DNA from: an uncultured Eubacteriales bacterium
GTDB lineage: Bacteria > Bacillota > Clostridia > Peptostreptococcales > Anaerovoracaceae
DNA: 64,000 nucleotides
Assembly: GCA_902786815.1 (NCBI GenBank)
Contig: CADADV010000004.1
Location: 1 to 64,000 of the forward strand
Direction: 5' to 3'
The notes beneath the pieces were generated by a model. That model was not told the origin of the DNA and made no database searches. It saw nothing but the letters and a program-made list of their open reading frames with translations. The translations under genes were made by a program, and so were the position numbers. Numbering within the stretch: position 1 is the first letter of the stretch; each line of letters starts with the position of its first letter. Shown in pieces: positions 24,377 through 33,634 of the stretch.

Positions 24377-27300
24377 TTATTTCACGGTGACTTTGATTTT
24401 GGCGAAGACGCCGTTCTGTGTGTAGGCGTAAACATAGCATGTGCCTTTGCCAACTGCCTTGATAACTCCCTTTGAGGTAACTTTCGCAATCTTGTTATTT
24501 GAAGTCTCGTAAGCCATCTTGCGGTGCCGCTGGACTTTGAGTTTCTTGGATGCCGGAACTGCCTTCGCCTTCAGTTTGAAAGTTTTGCCCTTCTTTAGTG
24601 TTACCTTATTCTTTTTTGCCGCAGTTTTTACACTTTTGTCATTGCCGACTTTGCCGCCCGGGGTGGCAACGTGTACAGTCTTTGAAGTCGATAATGTCTT
24701 TCCGTTTTTACCGACTGCGTAGATGATAAATTTGTAATAAGTCCCTTTCTTGACTTTTTTCCCAGCGACTTTTTTGAATGTAAGCTTCGTTCCGGTAATT
24801 GTTTTCAGCTTTTTGTACTTGTTTTTAGTGCCGCACTTGTTGCCGTAAATGACATATTTCTTTGCACCGGATACCTTCTTCCATTTAATGAGAACAGATG
24901 TCTTCGTTATTTTACCGGATCTTGCTTGCAGGAGATTGAATTTCGTTCCTGAAGGGTCGTCCTTTTTCGGAGGTTTGATGGATGCTGTTGAGACTGCGAT
25001 ATTGCTGTTCTTCCCTTTGAACGTTCCGGCCGCAGTCGTTCGGATCGGTACCAGCATGTAATTATAAACCGTGTAAATATCCGCAGATGTATCAGTATAC
25101 GATGTCACGGTTCCAGTTGTAGTAAGCAGCGTCCTGCTTCCGGAAGCCCCCTTCCCGCGCCAAATTTCATAACCTGTGGCGCCGTCTGTCCTATCCCAGC
25201 TCAGTACATATTTGCCGGTATTTTTTACACTAAGTTTCGTGGTGCCGCTGAATACCGGCGCCGCTTTTATTACATTGCTCGCGTCGCTGTAAAAATCATA
25301 ATCAGGAATCGCGGACCTCACATAGTAGGAATATTCTCTGCCGGTGACAAGCCCGGAATCCTTAAATGAGGTATTCGTTACATAGGATATTTTATCGTAG
25401 TGTTCGCCATCCTCGGATCTGTAAATTTCATAACCGGATGCTCCGGAAACTCTATTCCAGGAAAATCCGGACGAGTCATAGCCGACACCTCCCTCCTGGA
25501 TCGCAGGAGGCTCCAGCATATGGGCCAGTTTGATGATATTGCTTCTTTCTCCGTGAGCTTCCGCTCCAGAGGAACAGTTTCTTACAGGCTCGATGGTGTA
25601 TTCCCAGGGCTCGCATGGAATAAGCTCGTTATGATCGAATGAAGTCGTACTTGTAGTTGTAAGAAGCGTGAAACTGCTTTCTCCTTGTTTCTTTCCGTAC
25701 ACTTTGTAGCTGGTTGCGCCATCTGATTGTGTCCAATTCAGATGATGGCTGTAGGTGTCGGCCGTTCCGGAAAGCGTAACCATCCCCAGTTCTTTGACGT
25801 TAATATCAAATGCGGTCGTCTTTGTAAGACATTTCACCTGTACCTGGTTTACATCAGAAGATAGATTAACATCAGGCGACGGGTTCAGCGTGAACATATC
25901 CCTATGGGTTTTATAGGATAGGGGTGCAACGGAACCGTCAGCGAACTTCACGTTGAGAACGAGATTTGCCGGATCATAACGGTCCCCAACGTACAGTTCT
26001 CCGGTCGGAGCAGATTTGATGCTGATTGAATCGGCTTTCTGGAGCACGGCTTTTGATGATTTTGTACCATCCTTGCTACAAATATATCCTTCTCTTTGAT
26101 TGAAATGGATATTACCATCCGCAGGTGCGGAGAGCCAGATATCGCCGGCTACCTGCGCAGGGTTTTCAGAATAAACAATGTCCAAGCAGGATTCACTGTC
26201 CAAAATAAGCTCTCCACCCTTCATCTGCAGCTTATCTTCTGTACAAATGGAATATCTGCTCTGTGAAGAAGCTGTGACAGTGCCGCTGTTGAGAGTGAAT
26301 GAACCGAGTGTATGGATTCCATGACCTGTCCCGCCGGACGCTTTCAAAACAGCATTGTTGTTTACTTGTATGTACTTTTGACAGGATATACCTGTGGATT
26401 TCGGACCGGCAGTTGCAGTAAACTGACCACCCTGTAAATATACGGTATTATCAAATTGTGCTGCTGAATAATTGGTCTCAGAATTGTTGATTTCTGCCGT
26501 GATGGTACCTCCATTTACGATAGCTTCGCCGGATACGGAAATTGCATTCCCCGCAGAGCCATTTTGAAATGCCTGCAATGTTCCGCCATCTACAATGAAT
26601 TTGCCAACCGCTTGTAATGAGGCCTTATAATAACCTGTACCATCTTCCTCTGCAGTCGTTCTTATTCTTCCGGACCCGGAAAGTCTCAGATCGTTTCCTA
26701 CGTACAGACCGCCTTTATCCACAGTCAGGCTGCCAGCAGATACATTTAAGTTTCCGCTGATGTGTGCTTTACCGGATTCTGCCCTTACAGTAGTTCCTTT
26801 CAGTGTCATATCACCTTTGCGAACGATAATATCTGTCTTTGCAGACAGCGAGCCGCCGCTGCCAACATAATCCCCATCGTAGAGAGTAACTGCACCATTT
26901 AGTGTCGAAATGAGACCGTTGCTTTGTGTAAGGTCATTAGAGCAATTGATCTCTCCTCCCGTAAGAGAGGCGTTGTCTTTGATTTCAAGCGGATTAAATA
27001 TATTAACAGAATCGTACGCAATCACCTGACTTCGACTGATAGAAGAAGTTCCCGTCGATGCGTTTGCATAAAGGTATCTCGCAGCCCTTACACTGCTGTC
27101 CTTGATCTCAAATGTGCCTGCCGACAGTGAAGATGCATTAACTGTGCTGTTAGTTATGGCAAGATCACCGGTATAGAATACCCCGTATTCATCATTTTGA
27201 CATGTTGATGTGAGTTTTATCGAATCGAACGAACCGCTGGATGCCATTATTGCCTGGCCGCTATCATATGTGGTTGTTGTAATGGTCAGGGATGAATCTC

Positions 27301-27700
27301 CGTTCCCCGAAACGGATAATGATCTAAAATCCCCTCCTTGTAAAACAATAATGCCTTCCGTCTTAGCCGTTATACTGTTAGTTCCTGTAGCAATAATTGT
27401 CAGCGGAGCATCAGAATAAAGACCTCTCACACCTTCCCTATCCGATGAAAACTTCAACCCATTAATATGAAGCGTTGAAGAATCCTGTGATAGTACATAA
27501 CTTCCTGATGTCCATCCGCTGATGGATGCTCCGCTATCGTTCCATCTGTGCTCTTGGTTATCGTTGATCAGCGTCTGTCCTCCAAGCTGGACATGTGAAG
27601 AAGCTGCATTGGCAGCCTGCGGAAATACAACGATCAAAAAACAAAAAAACAAGAATACTGCAAATATCCTTGAAATGTGCCTGCAAATGATTCTGTCCAT
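24377..27700 (-). CDS. Large secreted surface protein with beta-helix-like, FN3 and Big2 domains
   Basis: An 1107-residue exported protein. A signal peptide (about residues 1-33, ending ANAASS) is followed by a 500-residue Gly/Ser/Thr-rich region made of short beta-strand repeats (patterns such as LTIxxTGTNSITA, GGxLxAxxxI), typical of right-handed beta-helix/carbohydrate-binding proteins. Then come an Ig-like stretch (about 565-640), four fibronectin type III-like modules (about 640-1010; recurring W..xxGAtgYeIyr) and a C-terminal Big2 domain, very Lys-rich in the last 150 residues. No LPXTG or SLH anchor is visible, so the basic tail may hold it to wall polymers. Adhesion or glycan binding is inferred. 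Confidence 0.85.
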   Translation of the reverse strand: MDRIICRHISRIFAVFLFFCFLIVVFPQAANAASSHVQLGGQTLINDNQEHRWNDSGASISGWTSGSYVLSQDSSTLHINGLKFSSDREGVRGLYSDAPLTIIATGTNSITAKTEGIIVLQGGDFRSLSVSGNGDSSLTITTTTYDSGQAIMASSGSFDSIKLTSTCQNDEYGVFYTGDLAITNSTVNASSLSAGTFEIKDSSVRAARYLYANASTGTSSISRSQVIAYDSVNIFNPLEIKDNASLTGGEINCSNDLTQSNGLISTLNGAVTLYDGDYVGSGGSLSAKTDIIVRKGDMTLKGTTVRAESGKAHISGNLNVSAGSLTVDKGGLYVGNDLRLSGSGRIRTTAEEDGTGYYKASLQAVGKFIVDGGTLQAFQNGSAGNAISVSGEAIVNGGTITAEINNSETNYSAAQFDNTVYLQGGQFTATAGPKSTGISCQKYIQVNNNAVLKASGGTGHGIHTLGSFTLNSGTVTASSQSRYSICTEDKLQMKGGELILDSESCLDIVYSENPAQVAGDIWLSAPADGNIHFNQREGYICSKDGTKSSKAVLQKADSISIKSAPTGELYVGDRYDPANLVLNVKFADGSVAPLSYKTHRDMFTLNPSPDVNLSSDVNQVQVKCLTKTTAFDINVKELGMVTLSGTADTYSHHLNWTQSDGATSYKVYGKKQGESSFTLLTTTSTTSFDHNELIPCEPWEYTIEPVRNCSSGAEAHGERSNIIKLAHMLEPPAIQEGGVGYDSSGFSWNRVSGASGYEIYRSEDGEHYDKISYVTNTSFKDSGLVTGREYSYYVRSAIPDYDFYSDASNVIKAAPVFSGTTKLSVKNTGKYVLSWDRTDGATGYEIWRGKGASGSRTLLTTTGTVTSYTDTSADIYTVYNYMLVPIRTTAAGTFKGKNSNIAVSTASIKPPKKDDPSGTKFNLLQARSGKITKTSVLIKWKKVSGAKKYVIYGNKCGTKNKYKKLKTITGTKLTFKKVAGKKVKKGTYYKFIIYAVGKNGKTLSTSKTVHVATPGGKVGNDKSVKTAAKKNKVTLKKGKTFKLKAKAVPASKKLKVQRHRKMAYETSNNKIAKVTSKGVIKAVGKGTCYVYAYTQNGVFAKIKVTVK

Positions 27701-27786
27701 CTGTGTCCGCCCCTATTCGTTGTCTGACTCAGCTGTAAAACTTAATGTCACTTGCATTGTAGCATAAATTTCAGTATGTATCAAAA
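27701..27786 (-). other. Short intergenic region upstream of the surface protein
   Basis: The region holds an AT-rich stretch and an AGGGGCGG ribosome binding site before the surface-protein ATG. No strong -35/-10 pair or operator could be chosen by eye. Confidence 0.3.
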
Positions 27787-27808
27787 CAGGGCTGCTGACG
27801 CAGCCCTG
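27787..27808 (-). terminator. Terminator after the feo operon
   Basis: A perfect 9-bp GC-rich stem (CAGGGCTGC at 27787-27795 with 27800-27808), a 4-base loop and TTTTGAT on the minus strand. It ends the feoA-feoB-Cys-rich-protein transcript. Confidence 0.85.
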
Positions 27809-27830
27809 CCTGAATCATTGTGTCGTTATA

Positions 27831-28061
27831 TTACTTGCCTGCGTGTCCGCAGCAGGATGCGGATGCATTCTCTGCTGCAATCCCTGCAGAGATCTCTGCT
27901 GCTATTTCATCCAGCTCTTTCGAGGAATACTTGCAGCATTCTCCTGCATAGGGACAGCCGACGCATTTGTTCCCCTTTTTCTTCTCTTTTATGATGTACC
28001 ACAGCGCCAGACCGACAATGATGATCAGTGCCAGCGATGCGATTACAGTTGCAAGATTCAT
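27831..28061 (-). CDS. FeoB-associated Cys-rich membrane protein
   Basis: A 76-residue protein with one N-terminal transmembrane helix (about residues 5-24), a basic KEKKKGNK junction, a Cys cluster CVGCPYAGECC and a C-terminal CCGH. This is the pattern of the small FeoB-associated Cys-rich membrane proteins (FeoC-like position) found after feoB in Firmicutes. It may bind iron or an Fe-S cluster or tune FeoB; that is inferred. AAGGGG precedes the ATG, and a terminator follows. Confidence 0.85.
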   Translation of the reverse strand: MNLATVIASLALIIIVGLALWYIIKEKKKGNKCVGCPYAGECCKYSSKELDEIAAEISAGIAAENASASCCGHAGK

Positions 28062-28112
28062 ATTTCTACCCCTTTCTGCTGCAAATGCTGTTTCAGCATG
28101 ATAAGCAGCACT

Positions 28113-30125
28113 TTATGCAGCGCTTGCTGCTGCCGCGTGCAGGTTGTACTTCTCGTTGAAGTGTGCGCGGATCTTTCTGGAGATCATGATGACTGCGAAG
28201 ATCATCACGAGGATCGCGATGGCTCCGGGAACAAATCCTGCTGCGAAGTGACCGGCAGTGACCAGTGTTCCGATCTGGTTGATCAGGAATGCGAGGGTGT
28301 AACCGACGCACATCTGCAGTCCGATCGCGCACCACAGCCAGCCTTTGCTCTGCATCTCGGAGTTCATGGCGCCGATCGCAGCGAAGCACGGCGGTGTGAA
28401 CAGGTTGAAGAACAGGAATGCCATTGCGCTGATTCCGGTCAGTCCCATGGTCATAGCGATATCGCTCGCGCCGCCTGTCATAGCCAGTTCATCCGTATCG
28501 ATGAATCTGGTGAGTCCGTATACGACGGCCAGTGTACCAACAACGTTTTCCTTCGCGATGAAGCCTGTTACGGCTGCTGCCGCCAGCTGCCATACGCCGA
28601 ATCCCAGCGGAATCAGCAGGAATGCGAACGGTGTAGCGATGGTTGCAAGGATCGATGTATCCTCCATTCCTTCCGGTACGACCTGGAATCTCCAGTTGAA
28701 TGTCTGCATGAGTGTTACGATCAGGTTGCAGACCAGGATAATGGTCGCAGCCTTGATGATGTATGCCTTTGCACGTTCCATCATGGACCAGAACGCTCTC
28801 TTAAGGCTCGGCGTCTTCCACTTCGGCAGTTCCATGATGAAGAATGATTTTCTGAATTTCGCTCCTGTAACTGCCTTGATCAGAAGTGCGCACAGGAAGA
28901 TGAGCATCAGTCCGGAGAAGTAACTAACAAATGTTACCCAGCCGGCGCCTGCGAAGAATGCTCCCGCGAAAAGCGCGATAACAGGGATTTTGGCACCGCA
29001 AGGAATAAATGTGGTCAGCATCGCTGTCGCTCTTCTCTCACGTTCATCGCGGATGGTTCTGGAAGCCATGATGCCCGGAACGCCGCAGCCTGTTCCGACG
29101 ATGATCGGAATGATGGACTTGCCGGAGAGGCCGACACGCTTGAAGATCGGGTCAAGCAGCGCCGTGACACGTGCCATATATCCGCAGTCTTCCAGAAGCG
29201 CAATCAGGAAGAACATGACCATGATCAGAGGCAGGAAGCCTACGACAGCGCCAACGCCGCCGATGATTCCGCTTCCGATGATCGTTGACAGTAATGCCGG
29301 GCTGTTTTCCATAGCGCCTTCCACAAATCCCTGGAAGGCCTCGATCCATCCTACAAGCCAGTCTGCGATCCATGTTCCCAGATAGGTCTGTGAAATCGCA
29401 AACACGCACCACATAACTGCCGCGAAGATGATGATGCCGGCGATCGGATTCGTCAGCACGTTGTCCAGTTTGTCAGCCTTTGTCGTTTCACTGGATGCGA
29501 TTTTCCGTGTTTCTACTGCCTTTACAATATCGTTTACAAAAGCAAAACGTTTCCTGTCTTCGGCGTCAACTGCATTCTTATCGTGCAGATCGATATCCGC
29601 CTGCAGATACGGGGCCTTCTGGCCTTTGCCTTCAAGTGATGCCGCTGCTTCGACGACTGCTTTCACTCCGCTGTCTTTTTTATCCGTCGAAACGGTTTTG
29701 ATGACCGGACAGTTGAGCTTGGCCGAAAGCGCGTCTACATCGATCGTGGTTCCTTCCTTTTCATTGATGTCGCTCTTGTTCAATGCGACGATGACCGGAA
29801 TCCCGAGTTCCAGCAGCTGTGTAGTGAAGAACAGGCTTCTGCTCAGGTTCGTTGCGTCCACGATATTGATGATTGCGTCCGGATGCTCGTCGCGGACGAA
29901 TTCACTGGTGATGCTCTCTTCCGGTGTGAACGGGGACATGGAGTATGCTCCCGGCAGGTCTACTGCAATCAGTTCCTTTCCTCCGGTAAACGCCTCGTCA
30001 AAGGGAGCTTCCTTCTTACCGACGGTAACGCCTCCCCAGTTGCCCACGCGCTCATTTTCGCCGGTGATCACGTTGTACATTGTTGTCTTACCGCTGTTCG
30101 GATTTCCCGCAAAAGCGATTCTCAT
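28113..30125 (-). CDS. feoB: Ferrous iron transporter FeoB
   Basis: A 670-residue Fe(II) transporter. The N-terminal G domain shows GNPNSGKTTMYN (G1), DLPGAYSM (G3) and NKSD (G4); a GDI-like helical segment links to a polytopic membrane region with two Gate motifs containing GTGCGVPGIMASR and TPPCFAAIGAMNSE, each with a Cys near the iron path. It works with FeoA, encoded 68 bases upstream, for anaerobic Fe(II) uptake. GAAGGAGG precedes the ATG. Operators of DtxR type control the operon. Confidence 0.97.
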   Translation of the reverse strand: MRIAFAGNPNSGKTTMYNVITGENERVGNWGGVTVGKKEAPFDEAFTGGKELIAVDLPGAYSMSPFTPEESITSEFVRDEHPDAIINIVDATNLSRSLFFTTQLLELGIPVIVALNKSDINEKEGTTIDVDALSAKLNCPVIKTVSTDKKDSGVKAVVEAAASLEGKGQKAPYLQADIDLHDKNAVDAEDRKRFAFVNDIVKAVETRKIASSETTKADKLDNVLTNPIAGIIIFAAVMWCVFAISQTYLGTWIADWLVGWIEAFQGFVEGAMENSPALLSTIIGSGIIGGVGAVVGFLPLIMVMFFLIALLEDCGYMARVTALLDPIFKRVGLSGKSIIPIIVGTGCGVPGIMASRTIRDERERRATAMLTTFIPCGAKIPVIALFAGAFFAGAGWVTFVSYFSGLMLIFLCALLIKAVTGAKFRKSFFIMELPKWKTPSLKRAFWSMMERAKAYIIKAATIILVCNLIVTLMQTFNWRFQVVPEGMEDTSILATIATPFAFLLIPLGFGVWQLAAAAVTGFIAKENVVGTLAVVYGLTRFIDTDELAMTGGASDIAMTMGLTGISAMAFLFFNLFTPPCFAAIGAMNSEMQSKGWLWCAIGLQMCVGYTLAFLINQIGTLVTAGHFAAGFVPGAIAILVMIFAVIMISRKIRAHFNEKYNLHAAAASAA

Positions 30126-30193
30126 AGTGTTTCCTCCTTCAGTTGAATTCTATCTAGTTGATATATGATTTTGGATATTTGACGAATTTAGTT

Positions 30194-30418
30194 CTAGTTG
30201 TTTGCTTCAACCAATACTGCTGAAGCCAGCTGTTTGTCCAGGCTGTATCTTCCGTCTTTGATTGCAACCACACATCCCTTCCGCTTCTTTGATATGAGCG
30301 TTACCGGTTCCCCCTCGTAACATCCGAGCCGGAACAGGAATGCAGTCATTTCATCATCGTTCGTGTTGATTTCACTGACGATGTATGTCTTTCCTTCTTC
30401 TGCCTCTAAAAGATTCAT
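30194..30418 (-). CDS. feoA: FeoA, small SH3-like partner of FeoB
   Basis: A 74-residue protein of the FeoA fold (LGCYEGEPVTLISKKRKGCVVAIKDGRYSLDKQLASAVLV), similar to the SH3-like C-terminal domain of DtxR. FeoA is needed for full FeoB activity and probably contacts its G domain. It is the first gene of the feo operon, with GGAGG ahead of the ATG and a regulated promoter 95 bases upstream. Confidence 0.93.
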   Translation of the reverse strand: MNLLEAEEGKTYIVSEINTNDDEMTAFLFRLGCYEGEPVTLISKKRKGCVVAIKDGRYSLDKQLASAVLVEANN

Positions 30419-30469
30419 TTTCTAAGCCTCCATAAGCATCATGCAAAACCTTACGTCCTTGTTTTGTAG

Positions 30470-30541
30470 TTAGTTTTTTCTAATTTTTGTTAGTCTTTCC
30501 TAACTCATAGATATTATAGTTAGACAATGCTAACCTGTCAA
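30470..30541 (-). promoter_or_regulatory. feo promoter with three DtxR-type operators
   Basis: On the minus strand TTGACA (30536-30541) and TATAAT (30513-30518) are spaced by 17 bases. Three inverted repeats TTAG-N6-CTAA occur: 30520-30533 within the spacer, 30490-30503 and 30470-30483 downstream. Centres are 30 and 20 bases apart, whole helical turns, so repressor dimers would line up on one DNA face. The motif resembles metal-dependent DtxR-family sites; a DtxR-family gene lies at 3448-3831. Iron repression is inferred. Confidence 0.8.
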
Positions 30542-30549
30542 CCATTTTT

Positions 30550-32151
30550 TTAGAGAAGCGGTGCGATGAGTTTCGCAATAGGTCCCATGATCTTGTAGAA
30601 AGTTCCCATTTCACGGACCGATTCTTCCGTGATTTCTTTGCACTTCGCCAGTGTCTCCTGGAAATCGCGTTCGATCAAAGGAATGCAGTCCGTCTTATAC
30701 ATATAAGTCGCGCATTCGAAGTGGTGGTACAGGCTCCGGTAATCCAGATTGATTGTGCCGACCACGGCCTTTTCGTCATCGCTAGTCCACACCTTGGCAT
30801 GCACGAATCCCGGCGTATATTCATAGATTTTCACGCCTGCTGCTAGTAAACTGCGATAGTGGGATTTTGCCAGGGAAAACGCGATCTTCTTGTCCGGTAT
30901 GCCGGGCAGGATCAGTTTGACATCAATGCCCCTCTGACCAGCATACTTCAGAGCAGTCTCCAGTTCCCCATCCAGGATCAGGTACGGTGACATAATGTGA
31001 ACATAGTGACCAGAACGGTTCAGAATATCCATGTAAACGGCTTCGCCCACCTTATCATCATCCAGCGGATTGTCGCAGTACGGGATAACAAAACCGGACG
31101 GATGGATCTCCGCGCTGACATCCGGAGCCGGCTCAAGCGCCTCCTTGTAATCCGGATGATCTTCGAGTGTGTTCCACATCTGCAGGAACATCAAGGTAAA
31201 GCTTCGAACCGCATCACCCTTCAGCATAACAGCCGTATCCTTCCAATGCCCGAACCGTTCGATTTTATTGATGTATTCATCTGCCAGATTGACGCCGCCG
31301 TTGAACGCGACCTTTCCGTCGATAACACAGATCTTGCGGTGGTCTCTGTAGTTGTAGTGGGACGAGAGGAAAGGCGTGATCGGAGCATAGGATTTCGCCT
31401 TGATTCCCTGCTTTTCCAACAGATCCGTGTAATTGGACGGCAGCGTCGAGATTTCACACATGCCGTCATACATCACGCGGACATCCACGCCTGCTTTTGC
31501 TTTTGCGATCAGGATATCAAGGATCTTGCCCCACATATAACCTTCTTCGATGATGAAGTACTCCATGAAGATATACTTTTCCGCCTTTTCCAGCTCGGTC
31601 AGCATTGCCTTGAACTTCTCCTCACCGATCGGAAAATATGTCGTTTCCGTTCCAGCAAAGGCAGGAAAGCAGCCGCTGCGGTTCAGGTAAGTCACCAGAT
31701 CATCCGTATAACTGTCCTCTTCCCGCAAATGCGCGAGAACCTGCGGATCCTGCGGAACCGCGTCCTTTGTTTCCTTGATCCGCTCGTTCGCTCTCTCCTT
31801 GACCATGCGGTGGCCGAAATTGACCTGTGTGAACAAAAGCATAAGAGCCCCTGCGACCTGGAACGCAGATATGATCAGCATCCACGTGAGTTTCGCCGTG
31901 GAGTCCATCTTGCTGTTGAACAGGTAAAGCATAATGATCAGCGTGAAGACCAGCAACGCTATAATATAATGGTGCAACCAATCCTGCAGCAAAATGATCG
32001 GCAGTATCAGGACCGCCAGTTCCAGCAGAATCAGCAAAACGATAATAAAGAATCTGCTGAAAATCAGGCCTAAGATCCCCTTGCGCTTTGGCTTTGCCAG
32101 GCGTGTAACTGCTTCCTGTGTGTCCATTTCTTGTATCCTCTCTTCACTCAT
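30550..32151 (-). CDS. cls: Cardiolipin synthase
   Basis: A 533-residue phospholipase D-superfamily enzyme. Two N-terminal transmembrane helices (about 30-85) are followed by two HKD motifs, HRKICVID (with upstream Tyr/Asp residues) and HAKVWTSDD, that form the active site joining two phosphatidylglycerols into cardiolipin. Length fits bacterial ClsA. It starts 13 bases after the aromatic fusion gene and could be the last gene of that transcript, although functionally unrelated. Its substrate pathway links to pgsA at 15,783. Confidence 0.93.
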   Translation of the reverse strand: MSEERIQEMDTQEAVTRLAKPKRKGILGLIFSRFFIIVLLILLELAVLILPIILLQDWLHHYIIALLVFTLIIMLYLFNSKMDSTAKLTWMLIISAFQVAGALMLLFTQVNFGHRMVKERANERIKETKDAVPQDPQVLAHLREEDSYTDDLVTYLNRSGCFPAFAGTETTYFPIGEEKFKAMLTELEKAEKYIFMEYFIIEEGYMWGKILDILIAKAKAGVDVRVMYDGMCEISTLPSNYTDLLEKQGIKAKSYAPITPFLSSHYNYRDHRKICVIDGKVAFNGGVNLADEYINKIERFGHWKDTAVMLKGDAVRSFTLMFLQMWNTLEDHPDYKEALEPAPDVSAEIHPSGFVIPYCDNPLDDDKVGEAVYMDILNRSGHYVHIMSPYLILDGELETALKYAGQRGIDVKLILPGIPDKKIAFSLAKSHYRSLLAAGVKIYEYTPGFVHAKVWTSDDEKAVVGTINLDYRSLYHHFECATYMYKTDCIPLIERDFQETLAKCKEITEESVREMGTFYKIMGPIAKLIAPLL

Positions 32152-32164
32152 TGACTACTCTGGT

Positions 32165-33634
32165 TCAGTACCCCAGTTTCTCTCTTATTTCGTTCGCCGT
32201 TTCGTTGATTACATGATTCTCGACTGTGAGATCCTGCCAGCCTTCGTACCTTTCCCTGCGTCTTTCGAAGATGTTTTGTACGCCCTCTGCCCTGCTAATC
32301 GGGCGGCCGCCTGCCGGAAGCTTGTCCAGGTCTCTTCTGATGTACACGATCCGGCCGTTGCTTCGGAGCAGATTTCTGTTTTCCTCGCGTTCGACAACGC
32401 CGCCTCCTGTGGCTATGACCTGCCCGCCCTCCTTGGCGAGGGATTCGATGACCGCGGTCTCATATGTTCGAAACACATCCTCTCCCTCGGATAAGATGAG
32501 TTCTTCAGCAGTCTTCCCATAGGTTTCCTGCAGGCACGCATCCGAATCCCTGAACTGTTTGCCCGTAAGCTCCGCCAGCTTTCTTCCAATAACGGTCTTT
32601 CCGGATCCGGGCATGCCGATGAGGACGATGTTTTCCTGCTCGCGCCGGATCATTTCGCAGACAGCATCGATGATGTCTGTATGGTCTTCTCCGGTGAAGA
32701 GCAGGCCCGCGTACGCTGCCTGAGCAACCAGCATTTCCAGACCGGAAGCTGCCGGGATTCCCAGTCTTTCGGCTTCCAGGATCAGCTCGCTGCGCAGGGG
32801 GTTATAGATAAGGTCGAATACGCCGCAGCACGCTTCGAACTGCTCCGGATGGACAGGACTGACCCCGTTGTTCGGATACATTCCTACAGGCGTGGCGTTC
32901 ACCAGTATTTGCGCGTCAAAATGTTTATCGAGATTCTCATAATTGTCAGGACCCTTTCGCGAAATGATCCTGATTTCGACTGCTCCGCAGTCCTCCAAGA
33001 CTTTTCTCACTGTGCCCGAAACGCCCCCGCTGCCAAAGATAAGACACTTTTTCCCTTTGATATCCACTCCTGATTTCTCAACGGTGTATTTGAACCCGTC
33101 ATAATCTGTATTGTATCCTGCGAGAGTTCCATCCGTTCGCTTTACAATGGTATTGACGCTGTTTACGGCCTTTGCTGTTTCGGAGACTTCATCCAGGTAC
33201 TTCATGACGGAACGCTTGTACGGCATCGTGACGCTGGCGCCTTTCAGCGGGAATGCCGAAAAGAAACCATCCAGGTCATCCGGCTCAAGATCGATCAGTC
33301 CATATGCATATCCGCCCAGAGCCTCGTGGACCTCCGGCGAAAGACTGTGTCTCAGCCCCCTGCCTAAAAGCGCGTACTCGAATCTCCTGTCTTGCTGGTA
33401 GTTCCTGCTGCCTTCCATAATGGCTTCGATCACTCCGATGACATAGTTTCTTCTGTCTTCCTCAAAAAGGCCGGCAAAAGAATCAATCTTCTTTTTTTCT
33501 CTCGCCGCATCCAGTACCGGAAGTCCTCTTTCCTGCTTGTACTTTCCGATTTCCGCAGCGACATCCAGCCGCTCGTCAAGCAGCCTGGCGATTTCCGCGT
33601 CGATCCGGTCTATTTCTTTCCTGTACTGATCCAT
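32165..33634 (-). CDS. Trifunctional chorismate mutase / shikimate dehydrogenase / shikimate kinase
   Basis: A 489-residue single frame holding three enzymes. Residues about 1-85: AroQ-type chorismate mutase (RIDAEIARLLDERLDVA, IGKYKQERGLPVLDAARE, matching the Arg/Lys/Asp active-site pattern). About 88-335: shikimate dehydrogenase (HSLSPEVHEALG, VTMPYK with the catalytic Lys, VNTIV, GYNTDYDGF, NADP loop GSGGVSG, NATPVGMYP). About 335-489: shikimate kinase (GMPGSGKTVIG Walker A, FRDSDA, ATGGGVV, RPIS lid). The start at 33634 shares one base with the aroC stop (TAATG) and has GGAGG upstream. It closes the aromatic operon. I see no frameshift or internal stop. Confidence 0.92.
   Translation of the reverse strand: MDQYRKEIDRIDAEIARLLDERLDVAAEIGKYKQERGLPVLDAAREKKKIDSFAGLFEEDRRNYVIGVIEAIMEGSRNYQQDRRFEYALLGRGLRHSLSPEVHEALGGYAYGLIDLEPDDLDGFFSAFPLKGASVTMPYKRSVMKYLDEVSETAKAVNSVNTIVKRTDGTLAGYNTDYDGFKYTVEKSGVDIKGKKCLIFGSGGVSGTVRKVLEDCGAVEIRIISRKGPDNYENLDKHFDAQILVNATPVGMYPNNGVSPVHPEQFEACCGVFDLIYNPLRSELILEAERLGIPAASGLEMLVAQAAYAGLLFTGEDHTDIIDAVCEMIRREQENIVLIGMPGSGKTVIGRKLAELTGKQFRDSDACLQETYGKTAEELILSEGEDVFRTYETAVIESLAKEGGQVIATGGGVVEREENRNLLRSNGRIVYIRRDLDKLPAGGRPISRAEGVQNIFERRRERYEGWQDLTVENHVINETANEIREKLGY

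Noticed and set aside
30997-32073. A 358-codon plus-strand frame opposite cls, and similar long antisense frames opposite aroB, pncB, uvrA, uvrB and the Y-family polymerase
   Set aside because: All run opposite well-supported genes with clear motifs; none has its own start signals or family resemblance.
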